A DNA stretch of 64,000 bases from Capillimicrobium parvum (GTDB lineage Bacteria; Actinomycetota; Thermoleophilia; Solirubrobacterales; Solirubrobacteraceae). The notes under the pieces are model-generated. The model searched no databases. It had not been told where the DNA came from and saw only the letters and a list, made by a program, of their open reading frames with translations. Shown here piece by piece: positions 61,876 to 64,000 of this stretch. Within the stretch, counting starts at the first letter, position 1, and each line of letters begins with the position of its first letter. The stretch lies in contig NZ_CP087164.1 in assembly GCF_021172045.1 (NCBI RefSeq), forward strand, positions 1,488,001-1,552,000, given 5' to 3'. The translations under genes were made by a program, and so were the position numbers.

Positions 61876-63120
61876 TCATCCTGGCTCGACGGCGAGCCGC
61901 TGCTCCAGGAACTCCCGCTCGGCCGCGTTGTCGGTCAGCGCAAGCGCCGCGCGGTAGGCGCCGGCGGCCTCGGCGTCGCGGCCGAGCCGGTGCAGGAGAT
62001 CCGCCTTGGTGGACGGCAGGTAGCTGTAGCCGGCGAGTCGGTCGTCACGCTCGAGTGCCTCGACGGCGTCGAGGGCGGCCTCGGGCCCCTCGACCATCGA
62101 CAGGGCGACCGCACGGTTGAGCGCGACGACCGGCGACGGCCAGATGCGCAGCAGCTCGTCGTAGAGGGTGAGGATCTGCGGCCAGTCGGTCTCCTCGTAC
62201 GTGGGGGCTTGAGCATGGAGCGCGGCGATCGCCGCCTGGAGGACGAACCGCGCGGGCGGCCCCGCTCGCAGCGCCGCGGTGAGCAGGCGGTCGGCCTCGG
62301 CGATGGGCTCGCGGTCCCACGCGGCGCGATCCTGGTCGGCGAGGCGAACCAGCGCTCCCGCGGGATCCGTGCGGGTCGCTTGGCGCGCCTGGTGGACAAG
62401 CAGCAGGGCGAGCAGTCCGGCCGTCTCGGGCTCGGCCGGCATGAGGCGATGCAGCAGCCGTGCCAGGTCGAGCGCGCGGCCGGTCAGCCCGCCACGCACG
62501 AGTTCGTCGCCAGTGCGCGCCGTGTGCCCGGCGGTGTAGAGCAGGTACACGACGGTCAGCACCGCGTCGAGTCGCTCGGGCAGCGCGCCGGCCGCCGGCA
62601 TCTCATACGGGATGCCGGCTGCCGCGATCTTCTTCTTGGCGCGCGTGATGCGGGCGGCCATCGTGGGTTCCGAGACGAGGAACGCGTGGGCGACGTCGGG
62701 CGTCGCGACCCCGCACACGAGGCGCAGCGTGAGCGCCACCTGCGCCTGCCGGGAGAGCGCCGGATGGCAGCAGGTGAAGATCAGCCGCAGGCGGTCGTCG
62801 GGGATCACGGCGGTCTCGGGGTCGGGGTCCGCTTCAGGTCCCTCGGTGCCCGCCGGCTCGACCAGCAGCGGAAGCTTGGCCTCGAGCGTGCGAATCCTCC
62901 GCAGGAGGTTCAGCGCCCGCCGCCGAGCGACGGTCGTCAGCCACGCGCCCGGGTTGGCCGGCACGCCGTCGCGCGTCCAGGTCTGCAGCGCCTGGACATA
63001 GGCGTCCTGCACCGCCTCCTCGGCGGTGTCGAGGTCGCGCGTGACCCGCACCGTCGCGGCGAGCACGAACGCCCACTCGTGCCGGTGCGCGTCGGCGACG
63101 GCCTGCTCGATCCCTGTCAG
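61876..63120 (-). CDS. ECF sigma factor, ECF42 type with C-terminal helical extension
   Basis: A 414-residue protein. Region 2 of an ECF sigma factor (DLDTAEEAVQDAYVQALQTW, then PGAWLTTVARRRALNLLRR) and region 4 (ALTLRLVCGVATPDVAHAFLVSEPTMAARITRAKKKI) are followed by a long TPR-like domain (~190-414), which is the mark of ECF42. These factors have no anti-sigma and are typically encoded beside a DGPF/YCII protein, as here. No normal start precedes region 2; CTG at 63120, in a CTGA overlap with the YCII gene stop, gives the right N-terminus. Confidence 0.9.
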   Translation of the reverse strand: MTGIEQAVADAHRHEWAFVLAATVRVTRDLDTAEEAVQDAYVQALQTWTRDGVPANPGAWLTTVARRRALNLLRRIRTLEAKLPLLVEPAGTEGPEADPDPETAVIPDDRLRLIFTCCHPALSRQAQVALTLRLVCGVATPDVAHAFLVSEPTMAARITRAKKKIAAAGIPYEMPAAGALPERLDAVLTVVYLLYTAGHTARTGDELVRGGLTGRALDLARLLHRLMPAEPETAGLLALLLVHQARQATRTDPAGALVRLADQDRAAWDREPIAEADRLLTAALRAGPPARFVLQAAIAALHAQAPTYEETDWPQILTLYDELLRIWPSPVVALNRAVALSMVEGPEAALDAVEALERDDRLAGYSYLPSTKADLLHRLGRDAEAAGAYRAALALTDNAAEREFLEQRLAVEPG

Positions 63121-63458
63121 TCGTCCTCCAGGACCTGGAAGTCGACGAGCGCCCGGACTTCGACGCCGCCGTCCACGATGGGCGTCAGCTTCGCGAGCGC
63201 GAGCGCGTGCTCGCGGTCGCGGGCTTCGATCACGAAGACGCCGCCGAGCACCTCCTTGGTCTCGATGAACGGCCCGTCGGTCACCTCGCCGCCGCGGATC
63301 GTGCCGGCCGTCTCCGGTGGCTCGAGCGCGAGGCCGGCGACGACGCGGCCACCCGCTTGCGCGATGCGGCCGGGTAGGTCCATGTGCGCCTGCATGACCT
63401 CCGACGGCAGGTCCGCCGGGGCCACGCGCTCGAAGATCAGCACCGCGTATTGCGCCAT
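63117..63458 (-). CDS. YCII/DGPF-domain protein, ECF42 partner
   Basis: A 113-residue DGPF protein with a motif TDGPFIETKEVLGGVFVIEARD diagnostic of the family. YCII-fold proteins are small and often dimeric; in ECF42 systems they lie beside the sigma gene and may be targets or modulators. Start is ATG 63458 or GTG 63461; both overlap the previous stop. The stop is shared with the sigma gene start. Confidence 0.9.
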   Translation of the reverse strand: MAQYAVLIFERVAPADLPSEVMQAHMDLPGRIAQAGGRVVAGLALEPPETAGTIRGGEVTDGPFIETKEVLGGVFVIEARDREHALALAKLTPIVDGGVEVRALVDFQVLEDD

Positions 63459-64000
63459 CACGCCACCTTCTCATGCGCGAAGACCTCGGCGACCCAATCG
63501 CCCCACGCCCGTTCGCTGCGCGCCTGGTCGACGCCATCGGCGAACAGATGGTGCGCGATGCCGGCCGGCCAGCCCCACGCGTCGCGCCCGTAGATGCGGT
63601 ACAGGGCATCGGCGCTGCGCACGCCGAGAAACGAGCCCGCCGCGTGGTCCACCACCCCGTCGATCGACTCCATCCCGGACGGTGTCAGGCGGACGGGGTC
63701 GCCGGCCACGACGTCGTCGGCCAGACCGAGCGCCCGGCGCAGCGCGACGAACCCGCCGCCCACGGACGACTCGGGCGCGTCGACGCTCACATAGGTCGCC
63801 CGGCGACCGGCGAAGTGGCACGCGTACTGGCCCAGCGAGTGCTGGTAGAACGTCGTGTGCCGGCGACACGCGTCGAGCTGGCGATCGAAGTCGTCGGCGG
63901 GCACCTCGCAACGGTGCGTGTAGTGCAGGTAGGTGATGGCGCCGAGCGGCTCCAGGACGTAGTCGAGCTCGTTCACGCCGTCGCGCTCGGTCTCCGGCCG
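63458..64000 (-). CDS. Unknown protein, 5' end outside window
   Basis: At least 180 codons with no stop up to the window edge. A GTG at 63976 could begin a 172-residue protein, but the frame stays open beyond it (RPETERDG), so a longer gene is likely. No known domain was recognised. The sequence has a conserved-looking core (YTHRCEVPADDFDRQL; GGGFVALRRALGLADD). Its stop overlaps the YCII gene start (GTGATG), putting it in one operon with the ECF42 system. Confidence 0.7.
   Translation of the reverse strand, partial: RPETERDGVNELDYVLEPLGAITYLHYTHRCEVPADDFDRQLDACRRHTTFYQHSLGQYACHFAGRRATYVSVDAPESSVGGGFVALRRALGLADDVVAGDPVRLTPSGMESIDGVVDHAAGSFLGVRSADALYRIYGRDAWGWPAGIAHHLFADGVDQARSERAWGDWVAEVFAHEKVA

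Overview
The window is very GC-rich, densely coded DNA. It looks like the chromosome of a high-GC Gram-positive bacterium, most likely an actinobacterium of the Thermoleophilia/Solirubrobacterales type; that placement is inference. Supporting signs are a tmRNA tag (ADSHEYALAA) close to the mycobacterial one, a CtpE-like P-type ATPase, a homodimeric AceE-type pyruvate dehydrogenase, a eukaryote-type UDP-glucose pyrophosphorylase, frequent GTG starts, and many TANNNT boxes 6-11 bases upstream of start codons, which point to leaderless transcription.

Layout. 1-4700: end of adenosylhomocysteinase, UDP-glucose pyrophosphorylase, CtaG, ComF, ribosome hibernation factor. 4771-12122: secA, a DHA2-type exporter, prfB, an Orn/Lys/Arg decarboxylase-family gene. 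12242-18351: NAD synthesis (nadC, nadA) around a lone chemoreceptor, then threonine dehydratase and a FetAB-like ABC pair. 18352-20628: a small unknown protein, an M16 peptidase and a secreted unknown. 20701-25848: ftsE-ftsX-ctpA-rnr-smpB, largely overlapping. 25849-29430: a promoter and candidate structured RNA, an MMPL transporter, tmRNA, and a 44-residue membrane protein. 29562-34895: a large secreted repeat protein convergent with the P-type ATPase. 34951-43776: acetate kinase and phosphoketolase (convergent), epoxide hydrolase, a two-component system, and an M23-like protein with a small ABM-like partner. 43808-49550: an unknown small protein, then the pyruvate dehydrogenase operon aceE-E2-lpd. 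49561-61210: a surface-glycan-like island. 61344-64000: a VOC protein, then an ECF42-type sigma factor with its YCII partner and an unknown gene running off the edge.

The island at 49561-61210 is the most unusual part. It holds a GT61-type glycosyltransferase, several SAM methyltransferases (TylF-like, CmcI-like and two others), four sulfotransferase-like sequences sharing an altered GRCG P-loop (one fused to a CmcI-like domain), two further sulfotransferases, and a 726-residue protein that appears to join hydrolase-like, glycosyltransferase-like and methyltransferase domains. Two genes there carry single-base frameshifts, and a truncated GSCFA-like N-terminus also sits in it. I read it as a rapidly changing locus for methylating and sulfating a cell-surface or secreted polymer.

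Other points of interest are a promoter-linked structured RNA between smpB and the MMPL gene, three genes that seem to start with CTG in CTGA stop/start overlaps, a short fragment of the P-type ATPase gene duplicated next to secA, and several tandem repeats near promoters.
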